Origin: Stromatinia cepivora
Lineage: Eukaryota; Ascomycota; Leotiomycetes; Helotiales; Sclerotiniaceae
DNA: 64,000 nucleotides
Reading direction: 5' to 3'
Assembly: GCA_014898415.1 (NCBI GenBank)
Contig: RCTD01000027.1
Location: 310,001 to 374,000, forward strand
The notes below the pieces were generated by a model. That model was given only the letters and a program-made list of their open reading frames with translations. It searched no databases and was not told the DNA's origin. Every line of letters begins with the position of its first letter. Position 1 is the stretch's first letter. This document shows positions 22,301-34,839 of the stretch, piece by piece. Position numbers and translations under genes: made by a program.

Positions 22301-25300
22301 GGTTGGAGATCTGACAGCCTTCGATCTTTCATATACAATTTGCATGTCGAAGAGATAAGGGTCAATGGCCCTGTGCTCATAAGGAGCGACTTCTGACAGT
22401 AGCTGCAATAATTCTTTGTACTGGGTAATGTCGTCTTTGACTAGAGCCAATACAGTCTCTCCCATGGTATTTCGAGTTTTAGAATTTATCACTGGGATTT
22501 TTTGGGCAATAAGTCCATCAATTCCAATATCATCTTCGGTCGAGATGGTAGGAAACAAACGTCTCTTGAAAATTTGAACTCCTAGACCTCCGCAGGACAA
22601 CTTTTGTTCTGGTTGCTTCATGCTAATCACGGCATGATGCAACAGATTGACTAAGCCTTGAGTAATCATATCAACGGCTTCGGGTACGCCGACGTCTTCA
22701 CAGTTGTCGTGATGGAGGAGTAGCTCACCCCACTCTTGTGCGACTGTGGCAAGATCTACATCGACTGGTGTCTCTAACAATCTTTTAAATATCGTCAGTG
22801 CAAGTAGAAACGTCTCCTCACACTGTTCAGGTCTCTTGATAGCCTCGGGAATCAATTTGGCTACTATCGGCCACAATGTGATAGCAACCTCCGATGTGGA
22901 AACATGAGCTGGGTTGGGATTGAAGGTACATTTGCTCGTGATGTGTTTTGAGATGGATTTTCGGACAAATGGTCGAAGATCCTCCAAGAGAAGGTTTTGA
23001 AGGAGATCACTGCCATTGAGATGGCGAACAAAGGTACTCCACAAAGCAGAATTCTGAATGGCAACCTCAAGTAAAGCCTCAACACTAGTCCATATCAGAT
23101 GAACCGAGGTTTCTGTAGCCGTTACTAATTTGGCAGCATATAGTAAGTCTAGGAGACGTTTCAAAAGCTTGTCGTTGATGCCAACCGTCGATGATGCAGG
23201 TAGAGCCGGGTCTATGAAGTATTAGCTGATGATTTCTCGAGGGAATAAATTATCAATACCTTTAAGAAGTGATGCCAAGCTGCTGATAAAATGCATGGCT
23301 AGAGTTTCTCTAATTGCTTGCGGTGCACAACTCTCAAGGAATTTCGGATCTGAGATCGCAGCGACGAGTAAAGTCATCGCTCGATCAAAAACAGCATTAT
23401 CAATAGATCCCTGTATGAGTTAGTCAAGACCTTCTCAGGAAGATGGATTGCAAACCTTTGAAGACTGAGAGGAAATGTATTGCTTCAATCCATACAAGCC
23501 ATACAGAGCTTTGTATGGTTGCCCGAGTGGGAATATTTCGGTATATGGGACCGTAGGATTGCTAAGATCCTGTAGCACTCTGTCATAGACGGGAAATTGA
23601 ACGAGGAATGAGTAGATCTGAGAAACGTTAGGGATTATAACAGCCCGTTAAATGTCGATTACACATACCTTTTCCGCCAAATTTTCTTGCATGCCAAGAT
23701 AATTCCAAATTTGATCGAACTTTCTTATAATTTCCAATTGGAGAGGGCCATTTTTGCTCGGCAATGGAGGATCTGTTTCATCACGGCGTTTGACGAGAAC
23801 AAGGCCATTCAAATTGAGACTCTCCACAGACTTACACAATTCAGCGTCATCGTGCATGAACTCCTTACCACTGTAAAATACCCTGCAAGAAGTAAAATCG
23901 GTCTCCTTTTGCAGTTTTGCAACTAATGTAGCAGCTGTGTCTTTCGCGCCTATCGTGAGTCTCCTTATGCACGAAGTAGTTTCATCAAATGCTTGGTACA
24001 TGATCGTAAGAGAAGTTCCCTCTACGGTATCTGATGGTATGCTGACAGCGGACCGCAACTTTGGAGTGGCAAAGTGTGCGTGGCTTGAATATGCCGCGAG
24101 AAATGTTTGCAGAGCTGCAAGTGATCGAATGAAAAGCAACACCTGTTCTTGAATCTGAAATTCTGGAATCACTATAACCATATCTTCATCATCTCCCCTA
24201 GCTCCATCAGTACTAGATGTCTTCAATTTACCTGCAGCATCTGCCAATTTGTCCAAACACCTCGTGAGAAATGCTAAATGTAGTTCCCGTGTCTTGAAGT
24301 GGGGCAGACTACGGATAAAGGGACCCACGTAAACAGCGACAAGCTCTTGTATGGCCTGTTCATAGACTGTTCCTTGAGGGGCACTCTCGATTATCCGCCA
24401 TAACTGCTCCATGGCGAGGAAGTCAAAGGATAGATCTAGCTTAACATTCTGATCTTCTTGAGACTCCTTTTCTTTCTCCTCTAGCCAGAAATAGACCCCA
24501 CTCTTCACAAACAGTAAAGTTCCATCTAAGAAATGATTAGGTTCCAGATGTGGCAGATAGTTCTGAAAGCAAATGGTAAGGTATCTGTTGGAGAACTTTG
24601 CTTTCTGGAAAGCCTTGTTCAAGATTTGCCATCCTGCTAGGCGGTCGGCTGTGTCATTTGATTGGGATCCCACCAACAAATTCCAAAGTCGTGTGCCAAG
24701 TTCGGCATTGATAGTGTCCGGATCCATCAGAATGATTTGCAGTAAGATCTCACGACGGGCAATGTTGGCAGGGCTATCATAAGCAAGGGAGCGATTTCCA
24801 GCTATGTTCGATTCAAGTTCATCGACCATCAATCTTGTAAGGCCATGTTGAGTGGTTAGTGTGTGAAGATCCGGCATCAAACTTTGATGAAGCAATGCAC
24901 TGACGACACATATACTGCCAGGGGCGGTGGCTGTTTTGTCAGAGATGTCCTTGATACAACTCAGGTAGATATCTGTGCGTGCTTCCTGACCAGGCCCATG
25001 AACAAGCAACTCGCGTAGGTGGCTTGCAGCAAAATTTTGGATCTCAGGATAACCGTTCGGGCAGTCATCGCTGATAATTGATGAATCGCGAATCAGACGG
25101 ACGCATATGTCATAAGGAGGAGCGTCGAGATCCCTACGACCTCCCTTGCTTGAAAGTTCTCTGAAAAGGTGTTCGCAGAACTCTCTCATTGCGACAGTGA
25201 ACGCTTGTATTGGTAGGGCAGCAACTTTCTGACAAATGTAGAGGCACGCTGGGTACTCGTGTAAGTTTAGGACTTTCTTCATCATTCTGAGAATGGCCTC

Positions 25301-27288
25301 CACAACCCTTGGATCCTGGCTCGTTATCACCGTTTGCCAGATGATGTCGGTTTGCTCGTCCTCGTACGTTTTCGTTACTATTAGAAAGCCAACGATGTTG
25401 CTGCTTTCATTGATAATTTCGGGGTGAGATCCAATACCGACAATGTAGTTAATTAGCTTATGTTGTAATACTAACTTCGCAAAGTGAAGTAGAACTAAGC
25501 CACCACTTGGGGGTGCTTCCTTTGATCGATAAGTACTATGCAGATTTAAGAGATCTGCACACATAGTTGTTACACCAACCACTCGAAGTTGCATCTGAGT
25601 TGATGTGATAAGTTTTTGAAGGACGAAAAACTTCCACTCGAGAGCCATGGCCTTGGAAAGCTGTGCATCTGGAAGATCGGGGCAGATCTTTCTATGTATT
25701 TCAATTCGAACTTTCGCTATCCGAGGGTTCCAGGATGCCGAGTTCCACAATATCTGCGTTAGACATTGAAGATGCGTATTTGCGGCTTCAGGAGTGAGAA
25801 ACGTGACATTTTTCTCAATGATAGACTCCAATGCTGAAGACATGAGATTGAAATAGTCATATCCATGGGCGAGTCTCCGGCTAGCGTCGTCATAAATATT
25901 GGATGCTGATTGTCTCTTAAGCACCGCAGCAACAGAATTCATCCTATCCATCAATTTTGACGGCTCGGACAAATTCTCAAATAGTCTTGGACAGTTTGGG
26001 ATGAACCGCAACTGCCCTTCGACGAACTTGGTCAGAGCAACCATCGATCCACCCCCATCCTCAAAATAAGTTTGAAGCTCGGCAGTATCTTCATCCCACT
26101 TCCAGTTATAATGGGTTTCCAAACTTCTTCCAATATGATTTGGCTCTGAAGTGATCTTTTGTAGGTGAGAATAAGTGTGAAGAAAATGTGGGGACACGAG
26201 CTCCGGTATTTGGTCTGTATCATATGATAATGATTTGACGTCCATTGCGAGGAATCTCCCGGAAAGTTTGGCGTATCGGTATAAGAAGTGGGTTAGAGCT
26301 TTGCAACGTGAGTTAAGTCTGTTCATGAAGTTTCCAAAATAACGACTACCATAAAGTTAGCTCAGAGCGCCCTCCGTCATTGCAGGTATGGCATTACTAA
26401 CCTCCGACAACTCAATGCCCATATCATATCTGGAAATGCAAGCCAAAAGTCTCTATGTCTGGTGAATGCGTTATGCAAGCGATTATCTGAACCGGCGAAA
26501 CGCAGAAAATCGTCTATCCAGTCTCGGAGTCGATCAAATAAATCCTCAGTATCAATGGCATCTACAATGATTGTTAGATATGTCCTCTATCTCATGATTG
26601 CGCAAAATTCCTTACCGAATTGCAAAATCTGTAAAACCTTCCTGAGTGCCTGAAGCATGCTTTCTCCGCGACGTTGAGTAGGAAAGTGATTTAGAGGGTC
26701 AGGGAAGACTTCCTCCTCGTCAATAATACCGAGAGTTGGGCTTCGCTCAGGATCATCAGAACTGATAGGAACGAGTTCAACCTCTGGACTTCCTTCCATC
26801 GCAGAAGGAGAGGAAGAGGGGGTTTCAATAACTGAAGCTGGCACAGTTGAAAGTACATCGCTTTCGGATTCAATACTAATTCTGGCACCTTCATCTTCCA
26901 CAATGTGTGTCATTTTCGATGGAGTATTAGGAGAAGGCGAGTTGGGGGATATCGATTCTAGAGGAGGCTGAGGAGTTCGCAGGTTAATTGTAACTCGACT
27001 GGATGTTGGTCCAGTTTGTGATTGCGCCGTGGTAGGTCGCGTCGGAGTGCTTGGTGGAAGAGGATCGTGAAGAACATCTGAATAATCTTTATGTGACGAC
27101 ATCGAATCGGGTGGAATATCTGAAGCTTTAGTCGTATCGACCGACCTACTTCTCGAGCCACTTCTGGAAGTCTTTTGTCGCTTTCTCGCAGAATGTTGTT
27201 CGTTATCATCGAATGGAAGTGGATGTGTCGAACAAGGCTCTGATGAGACCGCACGTTCTGGCGACGACTCTACTGGATCTTGGTCCAT
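19305..27288 (-). CDS. Giant ubiquitin carboxyl-terminal hydrolase (USP9X/USP34 type)
   Basis: Eight exons (complement): 27288-26616, 26561-26402, 26345-23669, 23617-23456, 23410-23260, 23211-19561, 19508-19455, 19405-19305. All phases agree and give 2,542 residues. The N-terminus is disordered, with a basic RKRQKTSRSGSRSRS stretch. A long helical-repeat-like region follows, then a ubiquitin-like segment at about 1055-1130. The catalytic domain has the Cys box GLKNLSNTCYLNS (Cys about 1590), VQMDVDEFYNLLFDRF, a Cys-x2-Cys pair (CPHISG...YKCEAC), and the His box HSGTAETGHYYSYIRE (His about 1840) followed by NDDSV. More helical repeats and an acidic tail complete it. The family removes ubiquitin from proteins. 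The very large size and order of parts match USP9X/24/34 rather than the short yeast Ubps. The substrate cannot be told from sequence. Confidence 0.92.
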
Positions 27289-28662
27289 TTGGTAAGGTTG
27301 AGAAATTGAATGAATGCGATGGAAGCTGTCTAGAACAGCAGGAGCCGTAGCGACCGAAAGCTCTCGTAATCCTTCACGCAACTAACAGCCAAGGAAGTCG
27401 CATATGATTATAATTTATTGAATTGACATTCCCCGCACAAGGTGGTGAATTTGGGAAGTATTTGAGAATTAACCTTGAGGTACACCAGTATGACGAGGTG
27501 AGAGGGGTAAATTCCGTATGACGAGAATTATAAGGTTGAAATAGTTTATGCGATTAAGATGTAGTATTGGAAGTGGAAGCTACACGTATTAAACTTTTCC
27601 TGGTAAAAATCTGTTGGTGGTATGTGAAAAGAAAAGAAAATAATTATGGTGTTGTGATGTGTGTTAAATGTGTGTGTACCTAGAGAGAGGAGGAAAAGTA
27701 AAGGTACGAGTTACGTAGTTTTACGATCAACCGATTGATTGATTTGAAGTTAAGGTAGGTAGGTAGGTAACGGGCAACTCTAGGTTACAATTAAGGATGA
27801 ATATCAAAGAAAAAGTGTTCTCGTTTTCCTTATCGAACAAATCAATCCTTTTAAATATAAATTAAAAAGATTCGAAACACCAGAAACTTGGGAATTAAAT
27901 TATTAACAGGAAGTTTTTGGTGTGAATTAATTTTTGGGGTTTTTGATGGAAGATGGAAGGTCTTGTTCTTGATGATGATGAATGGTTTTGCTCTTATCGA
28001 AACTAAATTTCGAGCTTACACTTTAAAGCCCCACCAAATTCATGATAATGTATATTAAAGCGGCAACGTTGAATCGAGGCGGCAGTTTTCCATTAGAAAT
28101 TGATAGGTAGGGATAAATAGGAATTCATTAATATTGTCTGTCAGTTGGTAATAACTTATTAATGGATGATGATTAAATGATATATATATATATAATGTTT
28201 CGAGAACTGTGAAATTATTTAAGTTCAATTATCCTTCCATATCATAACGCGTTTTGTATGTTTTGGTATGGGATTCACTTAAAAGTGGCAAGGAGTTCAA
28301 ACTTCGCCGCCCGCCATATGTTATACTTTCGGGTTTTGACCAATCCCACTAAACCTAATTTTGTTTGGTCTACAGCTAACCTTATTTTACCCCTCCAAAT
28401 TTTGATATTAAACGGTTTCTAGTTTCTCGGTCATTGAGATTTGAAAAGTCGGAATCATAATATCAATCAAAGCTTCACTATATACAAAGATCACATGATT
28501 GAATTGATTTCGATCCCTTCAACAAAATATTTACCTAGTGCCCTAGTAGTTAGTCATAAGACATCAATTTTCACAATCGGTCCTATCCACAGCTTAAGAA
28601 AAGCTTCCGCTAGCTACCTTCCTCCAATACTCACTCCCATTTCTCTGGAAATAAAAAAGGAA
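27289..28662. other. Divergent intergenic region between the ubiquitin protease and POP3
   Basis: About 1.4 kb of AT-rich DNA between divergent genes, including a GTAGGTAGGTAG motif (about 27754-27769) and a short TA run (about 28180-28193). No gene is seen. An open frame from 28441 enters the POP3 frame without features of its own. Confidence 0.6.
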
Positions 28663-29653
28663 ATGGATAATAAGAAAACTAAAACTATTTATCAGTTGGA
28701 TACTCCATTCACTACAATTCAATGGTTGGTAAATATTCACCATCACTTTGTATTAATACTAATCTGAAATCCTAGGCCGCAAATATCCTCCAAAGACCAG
28801 GAAACCATAGTTGAACTTCTATGCAGGTGTGTAAATATTCTGATGCATAAGCACACCCTGGAATTATCTTTCAGTCACTGATTTCTGTCCCAAGAGAATT
28901 CTTAAGATTAATCAATTGAGACGTAAAGGCAGAGAGTTCTGCAATCCATCCAGGAATCTTCTGCGGCAATCTTAAGCTAATCGCAAGGCTGACCATCTTT
29001 TTAGTATATTATCACCAATTGGGTCATATCGTTCTAATCACATTATTCCCTCTAAAGGAAAGCGAAGCAAAAAACGCAAGAGAAGAGACTTAAAGGCAGG
29101 AAATGAGAAGTCCTCAGAAACTCCTCCACCACCCGAAATATCTTCCTATATCGTTATAGGGCTGAACAGTATCCATCGAATGCTAGAAGGATCGTCCAAA
29201 AAAGGACTGGACACCAAAGCAAATCCCGATAACCCAGAACCCGAAATTCGCCCCCAAACCAACGGAGTCCTTGGCCCCAATCCTCAAAATTCGCCCCCAA
29301 CACATTTCTCAGCCATATTCGTCGCCCGCTCCAACCAACCCCCAATCCTCAACTCACACCTCCCACAAATCATTGCCACAGCCTCAAAAGCACATCCTAC
29401 CAAACCATCCACAAGATTATTACAACTACCTAAAGGATCCGAAACTCGAATAGCCGCAGTACTCGGTCTACCAAGAGTATCATTCCTTGGGATTCTCGAC
29501 GATGCACCAAATTCTAAGGCTTTGCCTGATTTAATTCGAGACTGTGTGGAGGAAATACAGATACCTTGGTTGGATGAGGCAAAGAAGGCAGAGTATTTGG
29601 AGACGAAGATTAATTCGATTCAAACTTCAATAGGGGCGGCGAAGGCTAAATGA
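28663..29653 (+). CDS. pop3: RNase P/MRP protein subunit POP3
   Basis: Exons 28663-28724, 28776-28826 and 29005-29653 give 253 residues. Exon 1 reads MDNKKTKTIYQLDTPF; the first join gives IQWPQISSKDQ and the second ELLCSILSPIGSYR. A basic stretch (SKGKRSKKRKRRD) follows, then a region with HLPQIIATA and AAVLGLPRVSFLGI, which match fungal POP3, an L7Ae-like RNA-binding subunit. By family knowledge it is part of nuclear RNase P and RNase MRP, which process tRNA and rRNA precursors. Intron 1 starts with an uncommon GTTGGT donor; the alternative in-frame donor GTAAAT leads to a stop. Intron 2 is long (178 nt), with GCTAATC near its end. Confidence 0.85.
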
Positions 29654-30540
29654 AGGAGGAGGATAGGGAAGTTGAAACTGTATTATGAATGTCCAGATTC
29701 AGTAGGCAGTTTCGGACTACACTTATTGAATATTTGGCACGACTCGAACAGTCAGCAACCTGTTCGCCCATGCCACTCAGCAAACATTGGTATTCCCCCA
29801 TCCCAAGGACTTCACAACACCCATCAAAAGTAACTAAGTTGCAGGATGCATAACTTAATTTTTCAATCTCAACAACAACAACAACCATACTGCAAAACCA
29901 TAAATTGAGTCAAAGCCCTCCGGGAATACTCCTCAAAAATAGATACCACATTCTAATTCAAAAACATAACAAACGCACTCCAAACGAGCACTGTAGAAAA
30001 ACCCACACTGAAAAAATCTCCTCCATTACACCATCTCATGCTCTACCCAAACATTTGCCAATTTTCATTCTCATATTCATTCATATTCATCCACTTCTTA
30101 GGTCCTATTATCCAGCTTCTAGTATTCGTGACATTGATATATATAGTGAATTATAGATTGAGATTAAGTTTGATTTCATTCATTCGTTTCTAGCTAGATA
30201 TTCACGTATTCTTCTTTTCTTTCCTGTTGTTTGTAGATGCTTGTGACTTCATAATTTCCATCTTCCAATGAGTTGGTGGTTTTTTTGCAGATGCTCATGA
30301 CTTCATTACTTACATTTTTCTTTGGTCATTTCGTCATTTCCTCATTTTGCTATTTTGCTATTTCGATACAAAGTAATACAACAACCTAATCCTATCCTCT
30401 GATCAACAATTTCCCGTTCAACTCAATTCATTTTTGATCAAAACTCGTCCATTGAAACTTTTAAGTCAACGATTCACAATTTTCCCATCATTCCTCTCTC
30501 CCCACCTCCCTCACCCTCTCCTCCTCCATCACCCACCCAT
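29654..30540. other. Intergenic region between convergent POP3 and ECM15 genes
   Basis: About 0.9 kb holding both 3' ends. AT-rich, with ACAACA and ATTCAT simple stretches. No gene is seen. Confidence 0.65.
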
Positions 30541-31293
30541 TTACTCATCCCCAGCAAGTAAACTCTCCACTTTACTAACCTTCTCCTCAAAACGTTGTTC
30601 CTTATCCGTTCGCGTCCCTGCTCTAATATCCGTCTGCACGCGCACAACTCCGTTTTGATGGACCAGCGTGTGCGCTTGACCTATTACGCGCATTACTTCG
30701 TCCCAGGTACCTTCTATGTGTGTGTTAGTTTTGTTTTTTCAACGGAGGGGGCTAAGTAGATGGTGGAAGGGAAATAAGGCAGATGAGTGGTGTAGACTAT
30801 CAAGATAGTTTGCATAGATGCGTGGTGGGATGTTCACATATATAATTAAATAGAACCATCTATCTGCACTTGCAAAAACTCTTTCACCGCCTCTCAAGTC
30901 TTTCACGTTTAATTTCCAACCCCATATCTATCACATGAAAATAAAAAATATAAGAAATAAAAGAATGAAAAACATACCAACAGTAGTACCAGCCGAATGC
31001 ATACTATAACTCAATCCACTAGCCTTCATCAATCTCTGAACAGCAGCTACTTCTTTGGATACTGAGGCTGAGGTGGTACCGATCTTGGTGGTGTTAGTAT
31101 TATCTCTTCGTGAAATTGGACGGAAGATAGTATTGGGATAAGCGAAGGGAAAAGGAAGAAAAAAGGGAGAAAGAGAAGAGAAGAGGCGGAGAAAGAAAAG
31201 AAGACTTACAGGAATCAAACAAAAATCCGCAATGGCTTTTGGGGGTGTAGGAATATTTGCATAATCGGTAGTACTAGAGGTTGACGAAGACAT
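30541..31293 (-). CDS. ECM15: ECM15-like UPF0045/MTH1187-family protein
   Basis: Exons (complement) 31293-31210, 31083-30978 and 30713-30541 give 120 residues; all phases fit. The joined protein reads IADFCLIP then IGTTSASVSKEV, followed by LMKASGLSYSMHSAGTTVEG, then WDEVMRVIGQAHTLVHQNG and a final VRVQTDIRAGTR with an acidic tail. This is the ferredoxin-like fold family of yeast Ecm15 and archaeal MTH1187. Some relatives bind thiamine or related small molecules; the fungal role is unclear. The length matches the family (about 100-120). Intron 2 (264 nt) is much longer than most in this window. Confidence 0.88.
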
Positions 31294-32106
31294 TTTGTGT
31301 ATGTATTAACGTCGATTGAGTTGATTCTTGATATTTATCCTGGATATTCGGAACAGTTAAAGTTTTAGAACAGAGGTGAGTTTCTAGGAAATATGGCGGT
31401 GGGATATTGAAGTGAGTGAAGATGAGAAAAGATGTTGGGATCTGGAGATAGATAGAGATAATGGAGAGAGATTAGGCACGTGATGCGATTCGATGCGGGG
31501 TATTTTCATCTGGATGGGATTTGATTTGATGAACCCCGCTATTCTTTTCTTGGAGTGTTCTGATATCCCTTCGATTTTTATACATCTATACATCTATAGA
31601 TATAGACCGTTATATGAGTATATTTGTTGGAGTCTCTAAATCCCTGTAGCATATCTTGTAAGATTCATGCCAACATTCCCGAGCTATTTCCTTCACAGAA
31701 GTTGGAAAGATGCTGAAGGAATCTTTCCGAGTCATGACCTACATTCCCGTTGAATCCTCTCAGTATGAGAGTATAACACTTCAGTACAATATCATTAACT
31801 GCATATGTATTCATGCTAGGCGTCTTCCTCCTATTTCTCCTCCTTTCCCTTTCCTTTTCCGCTTTAACTCTAGCTTCAACTTCTTCATTGCTCGGTTCTC
31901 ACCCCAGTGTGTCCGATAATTCGGACTGCAGTTCGATTTGAGATCTTTCAGATTGGGGATCTTTAATCATTTTTTGGGCATCAATAAGTTTATTATGTTT
32001 AATATTTGAAGTCATTTCAAGGTTCGAAATTATTTCAATATCCAGGAGCCGCTCATGATTGAACTACAATCCGCATTATTGGACACACTGTCTCGCCCTT
32101 CTGTTC

Positions 32107-32268
32107 CTCCTTCCTCCCCTTCCTTCTCCCTTCCTTCTCCCTTCCTTCTCCCTTCCTTCCCCCTTCCTTCTCCCTTCCTTCTCCCTTCCTTCTCCCTTCC
32201 TTCTCCCTTCCTTCTCCCTTCCTTCTCCCTTCCTTCTCCCTTCCTTCTCCCTTCCTTCTCCCTTCCTT
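32107..32268. repeat. (CCTTCTCCCTT)n minisatellite
   Basis: About 14-15 copies of an 11-nt pyrimidine-only unit are seen directly. Because the unit is not a multiple of three, every frame stays open as Ser/Leu/Pro/Phe repeats, explaining two spurious overlapping frames. Confidence 0.93.
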
Positions 32269-33188
32269 TACTCCATTACCTCAAAAACCGAATTCTCACC
32301 CCTCACCCCGAATCCAAATAGTCACTTTAAAAATCTTCAACAGTACTGGCGGCTGTCTAAACTATGACTCTCTCCACGGATGGTTTACTTCTTGAGCAAC
32401 ACGGTTACCATTTTAGAAACTGTGAGAGTCAAATCCGATCATGTTGGGTTGAGTGCTGTGTACGGAAATTGGATATGTAAAGGGTTCGGTGATACCGAAG
32501 CTTGTAGGGATGGATGGAATTTTTGGGGGTATCTCTTTGGCTATTAAGGGAACATTTGGGAGCAGATACATTGTAAAGGGGTATGTTGGACATTTTAGAC
32601 AATGGATTAACCGGTGATATCGAGTGCTAAAACCTTCAAATGATTTAATTTGATTCAAGGTTATCACTGAGAGTCGCAACAGGCGACAGTATATATAACA
32701 CAGTACAGAATACCCTAGCTTAGTTCATGTATGAAGAAGAACATGGAGGAAAGCACTGCCGCCATCCAATTGCTGGCATCGACTTTGTACTGTAGAATCC
32801 AAGCACAAGAATCTTGTACTCCGCTGCGCCGGCAGATAGCCACACATTCTGAGGGAATTCAGGATTTAGTAGGAAAAATAACCATACGAATGCTTCAATG
32901 TATACTCAAAAATATCAATATCGCATGAAAAACACGATGTTTTCACTTTTCAACAACATAAATGCCTGAGACTAGACACTAAGGTATGCTCGTAATACTC
33001 CAATAGTAAGTAAATAGGAAAGATGGGAATATCATGAACCGAAATTGCCACATTTCATGCTAATACAAAAAATGCTCGGCGAGCTTATAGGGGTGTGAAA
33101 AGAAGGATTTCCAGCTTGCGCCCTCAACTCGCCCTTAACTCACTTGGTATCAATAACTCAAGTACAGAGCCAAGTGACGAGACATATA

Positions 33189-33423
33189 GCGGTCTATTCG
33201 GATGTTTTTAGATAAGCTCTTGTTGTATCTTAAAAAATCGATATCCTAGTATCTAGAACTTAAACTGAAAGTTTGAAGTTTTATTCGAACCTCTTAAAAA
33301 GATTAAACCCACAAGATAGATTGAATCGATTGAACTTTATAGATCGTTCTGATTTCTCAAAACGGATCTAGTATTAAAAATTGTAGAACAGACTTTTGTT
33401 TTAAAAACTCCGAATAGACTGCC
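33189..33423. mobile_element. MITE-like element with terminal inverted repeats
   Basis: The left end GCGGTCTATTCGGATGTTTT and the complement of the right end GGCAGTCTATTCGGAGTTTT match over about 20 nt with three differences. Looser complementarity runs further inward (CTAGTATCTAG against TACTAGATCC). ATA lies next to both ends and could be a target duplication. About 235 nt, AT-rich, no coding capacity. Confidence 0.55.
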
Positions 33424-34839
33424 ATACAAAGATATTCATCGAATGCATTTCATAAAGTTTGATATGTTTTTTGAAATCCACACGTGATAAGGGGTAAATT
33501 TCATTTCACTAGAAATGACATGCTGTCGGTGCGTGATCTTAACTTTATATCATGGATTTTCCTACCAAAGTTGTCCTGGCGTTGATTATCGCAATCCTAG
33601 ACGATTTTTATCTAATCTCCTTGCGTCTTGCCAGTGAGTTATTTTTGATCCGCCTGGATTTAAAATCGCACTTCATATCAACCCATAAGCTAAACGGAAA
33701 ATCGTTCATGACATAGGTACCTAACACCTCACCCCACGAAAGAAAGAATCATCGAAACTCGGGATCCGGAGGAAAAGCTTGAAGCAGACATTGTTTGATG
33801 AATTGTGGATTGTCTGATCTGATCTTAGATTGGGATATGGCAGACTCGGAATGGAGTGGAGAAAAGGAAATTCTTAATCTCTTACGTTTGTTGATAGGGA
33901 TAAGAGGTGCGGACGAGGCAGATTCGTAAGGTTTTCATCATTTGAAAGGTCTGACATACGGTAGATGATTGATATTGTTAAGATTATTGATCTTTATCAA
34001 TGGGTTTCCCGTCGGCCTATTTGATATCCGCGTGAATTGGGTTTTCGGGAAAGGGTAACATCTTCGGCCTTCTTCATTCCAGCTTCAACCAACTCGTTGC
34101 TTTGGCAGGTGAGCAGCTCAAGGCGATCTACATCTTTGAAGATCATTCTCCATTGTTGCGTGATAAAAGAAGCTGTCCTCGTCATCTTTTGAAACTTCAT
34201 GAGGCCGACTTGTTACTCTGTTGGTCAATGCATTCATTTTCAACGCCCCGTTTAAGGATAAAAATAGAAATGACTAGGAAGATTTTCATCACCTCACAGC
34301 TTCCAGCCAACTTATTTTTTAACATCCTCGTTCTCTCACCAACCTCAAACTTCAATATATATAAACGATTTAACTACCGATATATACAAGCATTACCCGG
34401 TGTGCCATCCTTTCCCATCTTAAAACCTAGGCTTTTATATCGTTTCATGCAGATCTAGAAGAAGTATTGATTGGAAGTTCTCCTTTCTAGCTCTTACTCA
34501 AATACGGATATGGTCCACTTTTCCAAGACTCGTAATGTTGCTTACGACAATCTCAAGAGAATTGAAAGAGGCAACGAGGCGCAGTAATACGTAAAGTTTT
34601 CATATATGGTCAATCTATTTACTTTGATCAAAAGTTCTCCATACTTTTGAAGCCTCTTTCTTTACGAGATTTTATTTATTTTTAAGCATTTAATTTTTTT
34701 TCATATATTTATTGTTGAGCACATGGGTTATTTTCTTTGTCTTATTTTTTGAAAAACAACACGTTTCATAGCTTGCCACTCTTTCGAACGAAGGATTCCT
34801 ATCTACTTATCGCGATATCAATCCTTTACTCCATCAAAT

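Larger units (their letters stand above)
31294..34839. other. Long intergenic region
   Basis: About 3.5 kb without a convincing gene. It holds an 11-nt CCTTCTCCCTT minisatellite (32107-32268) and a MITE-like inverted-repeat element (33189-33423). The short frames at 31710, 32731 and 34102 have no family features. The last few hundred bases are the upstream region of the PLC-like gene. Confidence 0.6.

Noticed and set aside
32055..32367. Two overlapping Ser/Leu/Pro repeat frames
   Set aside because: Both are frames of the 11-nt pyrimidine minisatellite, whose unit is not a multiple of three.
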